Under the pieces are notes generated by a model. It searched no databases, was not told where the DNA came from, and was given only the letters and a program-made list of their open reading frames with translations. From the NCBI GenBank assembly GCA_023853785.1, contig JAJIRX010000779.1, forward strand, positions 434,001 through 498,000: a stretch of DNA of 64,000 bases, given 5' to 3'. A program made the position numbers and the translations under genes. This document shows, one piece after another, positions 48,262 through 59,062 of this stretch; position 1 is the stretch's first letter; each line of letters begins with the position of its first letter. The stretch is from Psilocybe azurescens. Its lineage: Eukaryota; Basidiomycota; Agaricomycetes; Agaricales; Agrocybaceae.

Positions 48262-51121
48262 TTATGACTGCAGAAAAAAGGGATTAGAGCTATGAAGTAG
48301 GACTGGCAACGCGATGATAGGCTTACACTTTTGATGAAAGCCTCTTCCATCCGCTTACGGAGCACTTCGGAATCCATATTTTGCTACAGGTCCTGTTGTC
48401 AAAGCCACATCGACGCAGACAGACAAGGAATACCTACCGCTTTCAATGCAATGTTCTCAAAGACTGTACGAACACCCGTTCCTTCGCAATGATCAACATG
48501 ACCACGTTGGCTAGTATCGATCTCTTCCTCCCCCCCTACGGAAGTTGAGACCGGGCGTCGCAACAACCTTCAAAACAGAGCTTCATTAGATAAGGTTCCA
48601 GAGAACAAGATGTCGGCTTACACAGTTGTTCTCCGCGCGCAGAGCTCTTAGGTTACAGATAGTAGTAGTCTTGCAGTCCCCGGTACATGCAGATACTTGG
48701 ACTCCGCGGGTTTTTAGCGAATTGAAGGTCTGGAATAGCGCGTCGTTGGAGACGAAGGCCTCGGTGACTTTATGCCAAAAGGCAGCATTTAATGATTGCG
48801 TCGCTGGCCAACCACCGATGGCAGGCCCATATGTGGCGCGCGCACTGTACTCCTGCTTCCAGGTGGCTATAAAAACAGCATCATAGTTATTTTTGCAAGG
48901 ATAAGAGACATATAAATAAGCCTTACGCGAGATCTGGAAGGAGGGGTCAGACATATCGCCTAGACAATCTCGGTATTAAACTAGACGACTCCGCCGCTAC
49001 TGTGGGAAGACATACTGATAAAGGTCCGAGAATCCATAATCTCGTATGTGTCAGGATCAACATCGTACAATCGGAACGATGGATTGGCCTCTGCTCATCT
49101 CTGGTTAGATAAGAACCTGGTAAAAGGAAAAGCCACTCACGCCTGGGAGTTAGAGATGGGGCTATCCATGCAATACCATCGGCTGTATCAGCTGTTTGGT
49201 TGTTATAGTTGGAGTAGGCGATAGCAAACTCATCCTGGGTTTTCCAAGCCGTTAGATGACGCTGAATTGAACAACAGAATCACAAACCCTGTGCGTGTGT
49301 CCAAAGAACAGTCCAGCAATCGTATTTTTATATCGTTGAACCACTTGATCAAAATAGTTTGACTGACAGAAAGAACTATCAGTCCAATACACAGATTTAG
49401 AGAGCAATTTGGGACATCGAACGAACTTGATCGTGCAATGCATCTCCCCCACTTGGTGGCATGTGGGCAATGACCCACGCTCGCTGACCAGCATCTTCGG
49501 CTGCTTGAAGCTGCTGCACGGCAAAGCCAATAATTCCATTCGGATCAGGTCTTCGTAGATTGACCCAGCATGAGGACAAATCTTCCATTTTGCTTGAAGA
49601 CTTACTGGAATTTATCGCTGTCATATAGGTAGAAGCTGAATATCGGAGTTAGCCGCCAGTATTTAAGAGGCAGTAAATTCGTCATACTTGTCTTTGTACC
49701 AGTAGATCGTGTTTAACGAAATAATCCTGATGCAGCAAGTCTTTAGAAAGGACTGCTAGGGCCAAATCGATTATAATGTTACCTCAGATTCGTGCCGGCG
49801 GGATTGACTGAGTAGCTTCCAGACATATGTTGAACTTGCGAGGCAGCGGCTGTGCCAATGAATGGCTGCAATTCGAGCAGTTCAAGAGGTATAGCGAACA
49901 TCGTCTGGAAAATAGGCTCACATTCCATCCTTGACTTTGTGTATCGAATACCCATTGAACTTGCCCTTGATTGGTGGTGTTCCTCGGGAAAACATTGACT
50001 GGAGCAGCTTCACTGATTCACCCAAATTTTAGGCTAACGCCAATTGTTCCTTGCTATTTCCACTCACTGATTACCTGCGTGCGCGAGAGCCAGATAAATC
50101 AAAATTACACTATAAGCGTCACGCTAACACCCTCACCTATTGCTGGGAAAACTGGCGAGTTGAGAAGGGTCGCCATCTCGTTGTTAAACTTCTGCATATC
50201 AGATTTATTTTCGCTAGATTATGGGTAAGTATAGTCCATCAACAAGATAACGTTATTTAAGGCGCTTACGTTTGGTCGACCAGCCAGACAGCCGCTGAAA
50301 TGACGACATCAGATTGGCTCTATATCTACGACCAGAGAGAACAAACCTTCGACTACATCTCCCGTAAAGATAGAAAACTGTGCATTCTGCGTTGCCACAG
50401 ATCGCAGCATGGACTGAACAAGAGTGGTGGGCGTATCGCAGTTAAGACTACCTGAAGGTCCCGCGGGAACCTGCACAGGCCCAATCTGGTCCGCAAAATT
50501 TCTGCAACATATGGGTTTGGTACAATTTGAATCAGAACCTGCCTGTTAAAAAAGATGTGAGGCGGATAACACAAAGACGACATCGTTTCTACTTACCGTA
50601 TACATCCTATCGATATGAGCATCACTGAAATGGGCTACCTGGAAAGGCGGTTTCCCGGTAGAGGTGAATACTTTCGGGTTGGTAGGAGCAGGCTTGGGGA
50701 AAGGCACAGTGAATGCATTAACCGCGGGGTCCTGGCACAAACCAATAGCCGCATTACAGAATTTGGTAGCCGTCTGACCCAAGACTGAGATGGAGCGCAA
50801 GTCATGAGCGATGATAGGTCCTTGTTCTGTCAAAAGTCCTTGACAAACATCGTCATCTTCGGCCTGTGAAATGTCGTAAATGTGTATGAAATGACGTCGA
50901 AGCTAATGAGCTCTTACCCCCGTAGCCTTACAGATAGACACTAGAGCTGACGAGAAAACGGTGTCGCCGAGAAGAGCAACCCCTTGCAATACTCCAAGCA
51001 ATGCATGACAAGAGGCACAGTCGACAGCATTCTCAATAGCGTTGAGAATATCGCTCACAATGCTGGCATAAGCAATCAGACCGAAAGCCAGCAAATAGGT
51101 GATACGCGTCAACAATAGCAT
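48262..51121 (-). CDS. Acid-sphingomyelinase-like phosphodiesterase with saposin domain
   Basis: Secreted metallophosphoesterase resembling acid sphingomyelinase, which cleaves phosphodiester head groups of sphingolipids. I prefer the ATG at 51121 over 51157 because it puts a clean signal peptide (MLLLTRITYLLAFGLIAYAS) first. A saposin-B domain follows (DCASCHALLGVLQGVALLGD ... SICKATG). The catalytic domain has all metal motifs: HFSDAHIDRMY (DxH), FTGDVVE (GD), a GNHEAAPVNVFP formed by splicing, VIAHMPPSGGD and FFGHTHR. Beyond it lie IAWIAPSLTPR and a C-terminal region with NAAFWHKVTEAF and HCEGTGVRTVFENIALKA. Roughly 18 introns are visible, with a 7-base exon at 50068-50074. The frame near 48560 is uncertain by one base. 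The end (EEAFIKSS, stop 48262-48264) depends on the last intron. Confidence 0.87.
50068..50074 (-). other. 7-base microexon of the sphingomyelinase gene
   Basis: On the minus strand GTAATCA lies between an intron ending cacgcag and one starting gtgagtgg. Preceding exon end G, this exon and the next exon start T join to GGT AAT CAT GAA, the metal-binding Gly-Asn-His-Glu motif expected at this place. Confidence 0.7.
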
Positions 51122-52385
51122 CTCAAAGTCACTGTGTCGCGAAGTGGGAGTCGACAAGAACCTCCAGGAGAACAGGGATGGGGCCTATTTATCCAAATCT
51201 CGCCGTCAATATCCCAGAAATAACGTGTATCATGGTCGCTCGAAGCAATCCCACGTCAGGCTTACAAATGAGTGCAGTGAAAGAGGTAGTTCACTGGGAA
51301 GAATAATGAACGTTTACCGCATACATGTGGCACATATCGCATCATGTGGCTGGCCGAACCAGCAGGGAAGGTCAAATGCCCCGGAAATAAACCCGCACTT
51401 CATAATATAACCCATCTGAGAAAATGATTATATCTGTTCACCTCACCAAATAACTATCGTCTGTTCTGCAGTTCTGATAAAATAAAGTCCTGAAGGGTTA
51501 AGCACCAGGCGATATAAGGCTAGTATAGATCGTCGGCCCCTGAAATCAGTCAGAAAGTCTGAAAACCTTGTAATAATAGACGTCATATTTGTGTGCCTTA
51601 TGCATTTCTTTGATGATCTGCCAAGTTTCCCATCCAAGAACTCGAAGGGTTGACAGTTTCACAAGGTCAATAGGCAATTGGAAATTATTACTCATTCATA
51701 CTAACGGCAAGTAGAACCTATGCATAGAATAAATATCAATCATTCAGTAGTCCTCACTTCAATCCATAAGACAGAACATACGTGTGACTTGTCAACTCAG
51801 CTCGATTTGTCTGTCTGCGCTTGGTCTATGTGCCGTCGATGCAGAGCTCTGTGAAAGGTATTAAATATGCGTTGACATCGTGCGCGTCAAGAATTATTGC
51901 AGGATACAATTTATCACAAGGATATTAGAGAATATCAGGAAGCAAGAATTCCGAAAGCTTCAAAATCCAGCCTGTGTTCTGGTTTGTTTGTGTAGTGGAT
52001 GGTGGTGGGAAAGATAGTGCAGTGCGAGAATCAGTGGGGTTTTGAGACTCAGCTGATCCGAGGTGATCGTTCATTTTGACCATGTCGTTACTGCTCTCTG
52101 AATCGTACAAGAGGCATAAGTTGCAACAGAGAGAAGAGGGAAATTATATTTAGTAAAAAACAAATACATGAATGGAGGAGACGAAAGTGAAAAGAAACGA
52201 AGAAAGAAAAAGATAAAAACAGCAAAAGACAAAGAGGACGATTAACGGGGAGAAGTTTTTTCTACACAAAAAAGCCTATTACTAAGTAGTATTCAGCAAA
52301 AATAACACACAAAAAAAAGAAATATATCCAGACAGCATGGAGTATGCACAACGGCCTATAACACCAAGCTAACCTTGGTCGTAAT
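51122..52385. other. Intergenic region between sphingomyelinase and SWI3 genes
   Basis: No supported gene. Frames at 51099-51410 (+) and 51925-52110 (-, MYDSESSNDMVKMNDHLGSA) have no family features. A-rich runs near 52150-52330 fit the 3' end of the SWI3 gene. Confidence 0.4.
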
Positions 52386-54573
52386 CTAGCTGAGTTGGAG
52401 CGTCGTTCCATCTGGTATTGGTCCGACGTTGCTCTGTCCACTTGAACTCCCAACCTCCGAGACGACGGTCCCCTGTCCAGTCGTGCCTTGACTGGCGCCC
52501 TGGTTCAGCGCTCCGACGACACCCGGAGTAATGCCATTCCTTTGAATTTCTGCCCGTACAGCATCCAACATCCGCTTCAACCCAACACGCTCATTCACCA
52601 ATCCCAATCGAGCGCTCTCCAAGGACTTGCGTTCCTCTTCAAGTATGTCCTCCAACTCTTCAAACTGCGCCATCTTGAGCTCCAACTTCGTCAGGGTCAA
52701 TTTGATGAGCTGAGCAAGCGAGCTCTTGATTTGAGTGTCTTCAGCGTCAGCCAGAGCCTGGGCAGCTTTGGCCGATGACTTGAGCGCAAGGTTAGCAGCG
52801 CGTACGACCTTTGAATGAGGAACGGTAGTCTTCGGCTTCTGCGATCCATCAGGAGCAGGGGTTCCAGCAGTGCTCCCACCAACACCAGGGGCTGCTGATT
52901 CTTCCTTGGCATCTTCGTCCATTCGGTCTTCAGTCGTAGTGGGCTTGGTGTCTACTCCATTTTCGTGGCCTCCATTCTCCACCGTCATCATCGAGTTTTT
53001 GTCTGTGAGTTCGTGTAACGCCGTTTTCGCAGCCTCAGCTGCAACTCCAGGACCAACAACACCCGCCAAGAAGGCCACCACGCTCATAACGGGGTTATCA
53101 GCCTGCTCAAATGGTATTCTGCCGAACCTCAAGGGGCCCATGGAGCCTTCGGTGTTGAGATAGGGATCCTCGATAGGCAGCTCGAGGAATTTCCGAATGC
53201 ACTGCTGCGCCGAACGTGTGCCAACGTGTTCTTCTATCTTCGACCAATCGTCGTCGTACATTTCGACACCTTCAAGTAACAGAAGAACTTCCTGGTCCCG
53301 CCAATCATCATTGGACCCAGAGCCCTGCGCGACGGCGCCAGAAGCCGCAGTGAGCTTGACAAAGTCGCCGCTGAACATATTAGATGGAAAACGGCCATCA
53401 AGGTAGCACGGGGCGCAGATCTCCAGTTTTTGTCCTTGAGCGAGTGGTATCGAACGAGCGAGCAGTCCGCGCCACAGGTGTCACATGTATGTGTAACGTT
53501 GCTGGAAGGCAGGCCGGTGCCGTTGGCTTTGACGGGCGCGGAAGCTCCGTTTGCCAGAGTACTGGCTTCTGCAGAGCCAATGGGCCGCGAAGCTTTGGCG
53601 GTGGTCTGGTAGATTGAGTTGCGGAGTTCGAGTGAGGCTGGTGTGGCGGAGGCTGTGGGCGCTTTGAGTCCATTCATGCTTGGAGTGGCACCAATTGCAG
53701 GATTCGGTCGTCGGCCGGGGTGCAAAGACTGCAGGCCTCTAGGAGTATCCAAAACAACGCGGAAATGACCTGTGAATGGAGGAGCCAAGGCAGCAGGTCG
53801 TTGCTCTGGGTCAATCTTTGTTGTACGGAGTTCATTAGTAAGTAAGCCCAAAAATAAAGAAACAAATGTCAAACCTGGTAGTTGATAAGTCCCCATTGCT
53901 CTAAGAATGCGTGGACGCGCATAATGGCGCACACATCTCCAGCTAAATTTCTTCGGCAGGCGGTCACTGTGAGGTACTCCGTTGGCCGCAATCGGTAGGT
54001 GTTGATCATGAAGTCTCGGTAATCTTTGTAAATTGCAGGGGTTTTACTCCGATTCCTAGAATTGAAGAATTCAGGGAGTGCTCGTCGTTCAACAGGGTGG
54101 ATCTTGGACATGTCGAACCAAGCCGAGTACGAGGGAACAATGACTTCGTGTGTCTGCGCGGCAAGATATTTGCGCGCCTGTTCTTCCAATCTCTGGCGCG
54201 TCGCTTCCAGCTGGGCAGGATCTTCTTCATCGTTATCGTCTGCTGAGTCGCCTTCATCATCACCCCCGTCCGCCATCGACACGTCCGCATCTCCCTGCCC
54301 GTTGCCTCCTCCTTCTTCTTCATCCCCTTCATCTCGCAAAACACGAACTTTCCCTGAGCCAGTCTCAGGCCCCAAGGATGACGAGGATGCTTCAGCAGGC
54401 GGCAGGTTGCCAATGTCCGCTGATGGAAGGGGGTCGAGTTCACTTCGTTTTCCAGGTGCTGTTTCTGGGTCAACTGGGGAAGCTCCCTGGTTTTGCAGAG
54501 GCACGGTGAGTTTTATGCGTTTGGCATCATTGGGACTGGGCACCGATGATCCAGAGCGTTTTGGTGTGTCCAT
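52386..54573 (-). CDS. RSC8: SWI3/RSC8-type subunit of a SWI/SNF chromatin-remodelling complex
   Basis: Core scaffold subunit of SWI/SNF or RSC, acting in the nucleus. The N-terminus ([20 protein letters not shown]) leads into an acidic stretch ([20 protein letters not shown]). The SWIRM domain follows, from [20 protein letters not shown] through [20 protein letters not shown], where the exon ends in GLINYQ. After one intron (about 53820-53878) come [18 protein letters not shown], a Ser/Ala-rich linker, a ZZ-type zinc finger ([18 protein letters not shown]), a SANT domain ([20 protein letters not shown] ... [13 protein letters not shown]), the conserved [20 protein letters not shown] block, and a C-terminal coiled coil ([20 protein letters not shown]). 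The frame breaks inside the zinc finger at a T run, 53427-53431 (plus strand); one more base restores [20 protein letters not shown]. Since this gene should be essential, the break is probably an assembly error. The symbol follows the yeast family name. Confidence 0.93.
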
Positions 54574-54962
54574 GGCCGAACAAATGAGACAGGCAGTCCG
54601 TTGGGCTGAAGATGGTCAATGTGTTCGTTTTCAATGGCGACAAGAGTTGGCACTCTCAGTGTTGCACGACGCGCTGATGAACAATCATGCAAAAGCAAAG
54701 ACAAGCAATTTACACAGCCTCAATTGGACTCTGACTTCGCTCGAAAACGTTCAAGTTTCAGAAATTTCAATTTCTAAAGCCCACAGTAACTACACGAGTT
54801 TTGATACCAATCGATTGTAAATGACGAAGATATTTGTTTAGATTTCACATTTTTTGTACATAAGGAATACAGTACAATAATACAAATTGGGGCCGTGGCT
54901 TGCCAATGGTAATGGTTATTATAATACAATGTGAAGAGACCCCATGATCTTTAGAATCTATT
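54574..54962. other. Intergenic region between SWI3 and ADH genes
   Basis: 389 bases holding the SWI3 promoter and the ADH 3' end. The long plus-strand frame 54062-54820 is the antisense shadow of the SWI3 gene. Confidence 0.4.
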
Positions 54963-56337
54963 TTACTCCATGGAAAGAACAACACGACCGGCAATCTTGC
55001 CCTTTGCAATGTCATCGTAAACCCTAGAAGAAAAGTTCAGAATCGATACATTTCGAATGAAAGAAAATACGAACTGGTCGATCTCGGACAATTTCCTCAT
55101 CTTGTAGTGGCACTTAACGGCGCCTGAGGCAGCGATGTTGATGGCTTCGACAGCATCTTGACGGTTTCCAACATATGAGCCGTGAATGGTGATGCTCTTG
55201 AAAACAGTGAAGAAGATGGAGGCATCGAGAGTGGCTTTGGCGGGCAATCCAACAGCCATCAAGTGACCGTTGTCGCGAAGGTAGTCAATGGCCTGGGTGT
55301 AACCCGAAGACTGTAAAAAGAAGTCTAAGTATGGGCTAGGCGAGGGAAAGCGGTGGGACATACAGAAGCGGTGGTGACAACGGCAGCATGAGCACCACGT
55401 CCATCGGTAAGTCTCTTCACTTCTGCGACGATATCTTTGCACTGAGTGAAGTCGATCCACTGCTCAGCACCGAGTGCCTTGCATAGCTCGCGTTTTTCTT
55501 CACCGCCATCAATGGCAATTACACGAAGTCCCATATACCTGGCGTACTGCACGGCTACGGAGAGAGGATGAGCATCATGAGGTCAAGGTGATTGATAAGA
55601 ACGTACCGAGATGTCCAAGGCCTCCTCCGGCTCCTGGAAGGACGACCCAGTCTCCTGGGCTGGTTTCACTGTACTTCAGAGCGCGGTAGACGGTAACACC
55701 CTGGATTAAAGGGATGAATGATTGGCCAATGGAATTATCAAATATGACGTACAGCGCAAAGAATGGATGCGGCGGCCTCGCTTTCGATACCTTCCGGAAT
55801 AGGAGTCACGGAATGCACATATGATACCTGTGGAACATGAGATAGTGTAATAGGAGATGAAACATTAAGCTTACAAGATATTGGGAGAAAGTTCCATCGA
55901 CGGTATAACCGCTAATCTTGACGTTTTCACAATCTAATTGCGAAAGAAATTAAATAAAATCTTAAATACTGTATGTGATGACTTACTTTGCTCGTGACCT
56001 TTCCTGCACTGTTCGCAATCGCGACAAGAGTCAGCGATCCACTTGACACCAACGCGGTCGCCGATCTTGATTGGGGACCTTTCCGTGTTCTTTCCAATGG
56101 CGACGACTGTGCCGACACCTTCGTGGCCTCCGATGAGGGGGTCATGGGCTTCACAGGCCAATCACCCATAGCGGCATGGAGATCGGTGTGGCAGACACCC
56201 GTGCAGTGCATCTTGAGCAGACATTCTCCAGGCGCAAGCTGCTCTGGAGACTTGACTGGGTGGTCCTTGATCTGCACGCGAGCACCTGAGGACGCGACAA
56301 TGGCGACTTTTTGCGAAGTGGGGATTTGCTGGGACAT
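54963..56337 (-). CDS. Zinc-dependent alcohol dehydrogenase, ADH1-type
   Basis: Cytosolic NAD-dependent enzyme interconverting ethanol and acetaldehyde. It starts MSQQIPTSQKVAIVASSGAR. The catalytic zinc site is CHTDLHAAMGDWP and LIGGHEGVGTVVAIG, and the structural zinc loop CRDCEQCRKGHEQ plus NCENVKISGYTVDGTF spans an intron. Then come LCAGVTVYRALKYSE, the Rossmann motif VVLPGAGGGLGHLAVQYA with VIAIDGG (Asp, favouring NAD), GAEQWIDFTQCKD and the end KGKIAGRVVLSME. Six or so introns of about 50-60 bases are visible. One base is missing from the G run at 56137-56141 (plus strand); restoring it joins PMTP to LIGGHEG. A TATA box lies about 105 bases upstream of the ATG. Length (about 350 residues) is normal for the family. 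Confidence 0.93.
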
Positions 56338-57518
56338 GATTTGAGATGATAGAATGGGTTTGTTGTAAGAGATAACTCGTCTGTAGATAACGAGTATAAG
56401 CTGGGAGGTTTATCTAAAGTGAGACGAAAGAGAGATGGAATATATACCCCCGCCAGGTCTCATGATGGGGCAATGGAGCAGACAAGACACGCGGTCTGGG
56501 TTTGAGACAGTCGAGACCGTCATTGCAGCCTGCAGGATCCTGAAAAAGCACAGGAGGAATGGATAGCGATACTAAGTCTAGATGGAACCCATCGCGTTAC
56601 CTTGGTCTGAGAATAGCCTTGGAGGACTAGAACACGACCGCACCCTCGGCAATCACCATTACTAAACATAGATCACCCACCTCCAGACATCCCCGATAGG
56701 GGCTTTTTGCATTCGTCTTCTTGAAATGCTCGAGGCATACAGCGGAACCTTACGGAATATTTTCAGCGCATGCATTTCTGACTATCTTCTGTCCAATCCC
56801 TGTCAGGTTTAGTATCGTAGAACTCCGGAGTCGTTTGCACCCGCTGGGATGCCGTTGGCTGACTGTGTCGTTTCGTTGTTGTTCGAAGGAGATATGAAGG
56901 GTATAACGGGGTGTTTAATGGTCTTATCTAGTCTTATTGGGAGTCAGAGATTCAAATTGCTCAAATTACAAACTTATTTTCAAATTTCAACGACATTGGA
57001 AACATAATTAGAGACAAGGTCTGACGAGGTCTGGGCACAACGCTTGCGAGACATACAGAACTTTGATCATGAGGTCGAGGTCAAAGATTCAGTTCCCTGT
57101 TAATCGAGGGTTACCTGTATTACACCAGGTATATTATAATCAACTAACCCCAATAAGCGCTTGTCTGCGTCGCTTAAGTCTTGAGAATGAAGAATATGAC
57201 TAATGAAAGCACTTCTAAATCTCTTGTTATCAGTGTCTATGTATAGTTGGGGTCACGGTATCAGGCATACATCGAGTATTCTCTAATGTCCTTTAGATTT
57301 AATTATCATTGGTAGCGATATATGTGTATTGTGGGTGTCCTTCTCCATAGTCAACCGGACCATGGACAATAAAAGAGTGTTTGAATAATCTTGATTACCA
57401 AAAATAGAAGGCACCACACGTTTTCCGATCTCTTCTCCTCCCCCGATTCCAATGAATTTCCTGCTCAAACTTCTTCCTGAAATTGAAAATGGCAAATACA
57501 AGACCAAAACAAAGGATA
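56338..57518. other. Upstream region of the ADH gene
   Basis: Contains the ADH core promoter near 56440 and no recognisable gene. The frame at 57283-57507 has no family features. Confidence 0.4.
56439..56454 (-). promoter_or_regulatory. TATA box and GC box of the ADH gene
   Basis: The minus strand reads ggcgggggtatatattcc about 105 bases upstream of the ATG. It combines a TATATA box and a GCGGGG that fits the carbon-repressor motif SYGGRG. Control by glucose is only an inference. Confidence 0.4.
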
Positions 57519-57639
57519 TGATGAGAGGGGGATTCGAACCCCGCCACGAATGACCAGATTAACGGATTAGACCGTGTTGGACATCGAATGTCCTGGTAGT
57601 TCCTTAGTCTGGCGCCTTAGACCGCTCGGCCATCTCACC
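57519..57639 (-). tRNA. tRNA-Leu (AAG), intron-containing, copy 1
   Basis: The minus strand starts GGTGAGATGGCCGAGCGGTC, with the acceptor arm pairing with TCTCATC and the leucine-type D-loop. The anticodon arm CCAGA-CTAAGG ... TCTGG places AAG as anticodon, followed by an intron of about 45 bases in the usual place. A long variable arm precedes the T arm. The T stem has only four G against five C, where the other copy has five: the same one-base homopolymer loss seen in the protein genes, or a weakened copy. Confidence 0.85.
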
Positions 57640-58368
57640 GATGGAAGACATCTGGGAGGCGCATATTTGCTCGGGTTTCTTGTTTTAAAGACCCAACACT
57701 TAGCTAGAGAGTCTGATCCAAGTTGACCAATGAAAATTTGATCTAGCTTGGAGACTGAACAGCCTTCCAAGTTTCTACACTCTGTTAACACAATATAGAA
57801 AGCATATCTATACTTATCCCCGTGAATCTTTGTATCAAATATCCCAGATTCAAAAAAGTTGGAGACTTTCTCTTATATCCTGCTGGCAATATAACATTCC
57901 CATCCCGTTACACATTGGAAGCGCTCAGGCAATATTCCAGAAGGCCAACACTGACATTGCATTAACGCTCACCCCGCATCTTATGCAGAATGAAAGAAAA
58001 TATGCTATTAAAAGAGCGTTTCCAACTTGTGTCTTCTTGTCTCTTTCACATTGTTCTCAGTCTTTGAATCACTGTTTCAACACTATTGGCTGAGAGTCAC
58101 ATGACCCGTCGAACTTTAGAAATTTTCAGATAGATGGGCGCCAAAAGAAATAAAACAAAGCAATCTGAGCCTGTGTCTGCAGAGTATGTACATAAATAAA
58201 GGGAAGAGACTGTCGAAGACATTTTCAATTCCCAAAAAGGCATACACGGATCAAAATTAAAATTTCTTCAGCTCTCCTCCTCGACCGTTTCTTCTTTTCT
58301 TCTGTAAAGTCTTCGAACACTTGGTAAACACTTGATGCGGCTTCGCTCACAATAAAAACAAAAGGATG
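57640..58368. other. Spacer between the two tRNA-Leu genes
   Basis: No gene seen; AT-rich. The 87-codon frame 57830-58093 has no recognisable features. Confidence 0.4.
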
Positions 58369-58490
58369 TGATGAGAGGGGGATTCGAACCCCCGCCACGA
58401 ATGACCAGATTGACGGATTAGACCGTGTTGGACATCGAATGTCCTGGTTGTTCCTTAGTCTGGCGCCTTAGACCGCTCGGCCATCCCACC
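58369..58490 (-). tRNA. tRNA-Leu (AAG), intron-containing, copy 2
   Basis: Nearly identical to copy 1, differing in the acceptor stem (GGTGGGA, tolerated by wobble), in two intron bases and in a complete five-pair T stem GGGGG-TTCGAAT-CCCCC. The 3' flanking bases (caaaaggatgtgatgagagg on the plus strand) also match copy 1, which suggests a local duplication. Confidence 0.88.
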
Positions 58491-59062
58491 TGTGACTGAG
58501 CACGCACGTATGCACGGAACGAGGCAATGCTCTATTCAAACTAATTTTTTAACTTACATGTTACAGAGATTGGGTGCTGGATGATGATCCACCACAGCCC
58601 TTCGGGCATAAAGTACTTCGTCGTAACTTCAAGAGAGCCCCTTGAATAAAATAGTTTCTAAACTTATCCTTGGGAATTTCTTAATTGTGAGCAAGTCGTG
58701 CAATCGTATTATAGAGCTTAGTGACTAGGTGACGAATGAGGTAAATCTACCCAATATAAATAGATTCATTCTCCTGCCTATAACGGTAATATGGCGCACA
58801 TGTCTGGCAGCTTGATGGTCTAACAACAGGGGCTTGAGTCATTTGAGGTACTCGCCTGGCAGGTGCTATAACTCGGTCATCAGCGCCGGAATTCAGTATG
58901 GAACCGGTAAGTTGATACAACTTCAAGTTTGAGCAAGGTTTGAGCACTTCTGTTACGACAATTGACTGGCTCGCGCTCAACGAGATTGCAAAAATCAATT
59001 GAACGCTGCCCTCCATACAAGGTATATCCTTTGTATATATCACTACTAATCTGTGTCTACAA
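58491..59062. other. Spacer between tRNA and P450 gene
   Basis: No supported gene. The 98-codon minus-strand frame 58747-59043 lies just downstream of the P450 stop and has no known features. Confidence 0.35.

Noticed and set aside
54062..54820. 252-codon plus-strand frame
   Set aside because: Antisense shadow of the SWI3 gene, mirroring its acidic and Ser-rich coding sequence.
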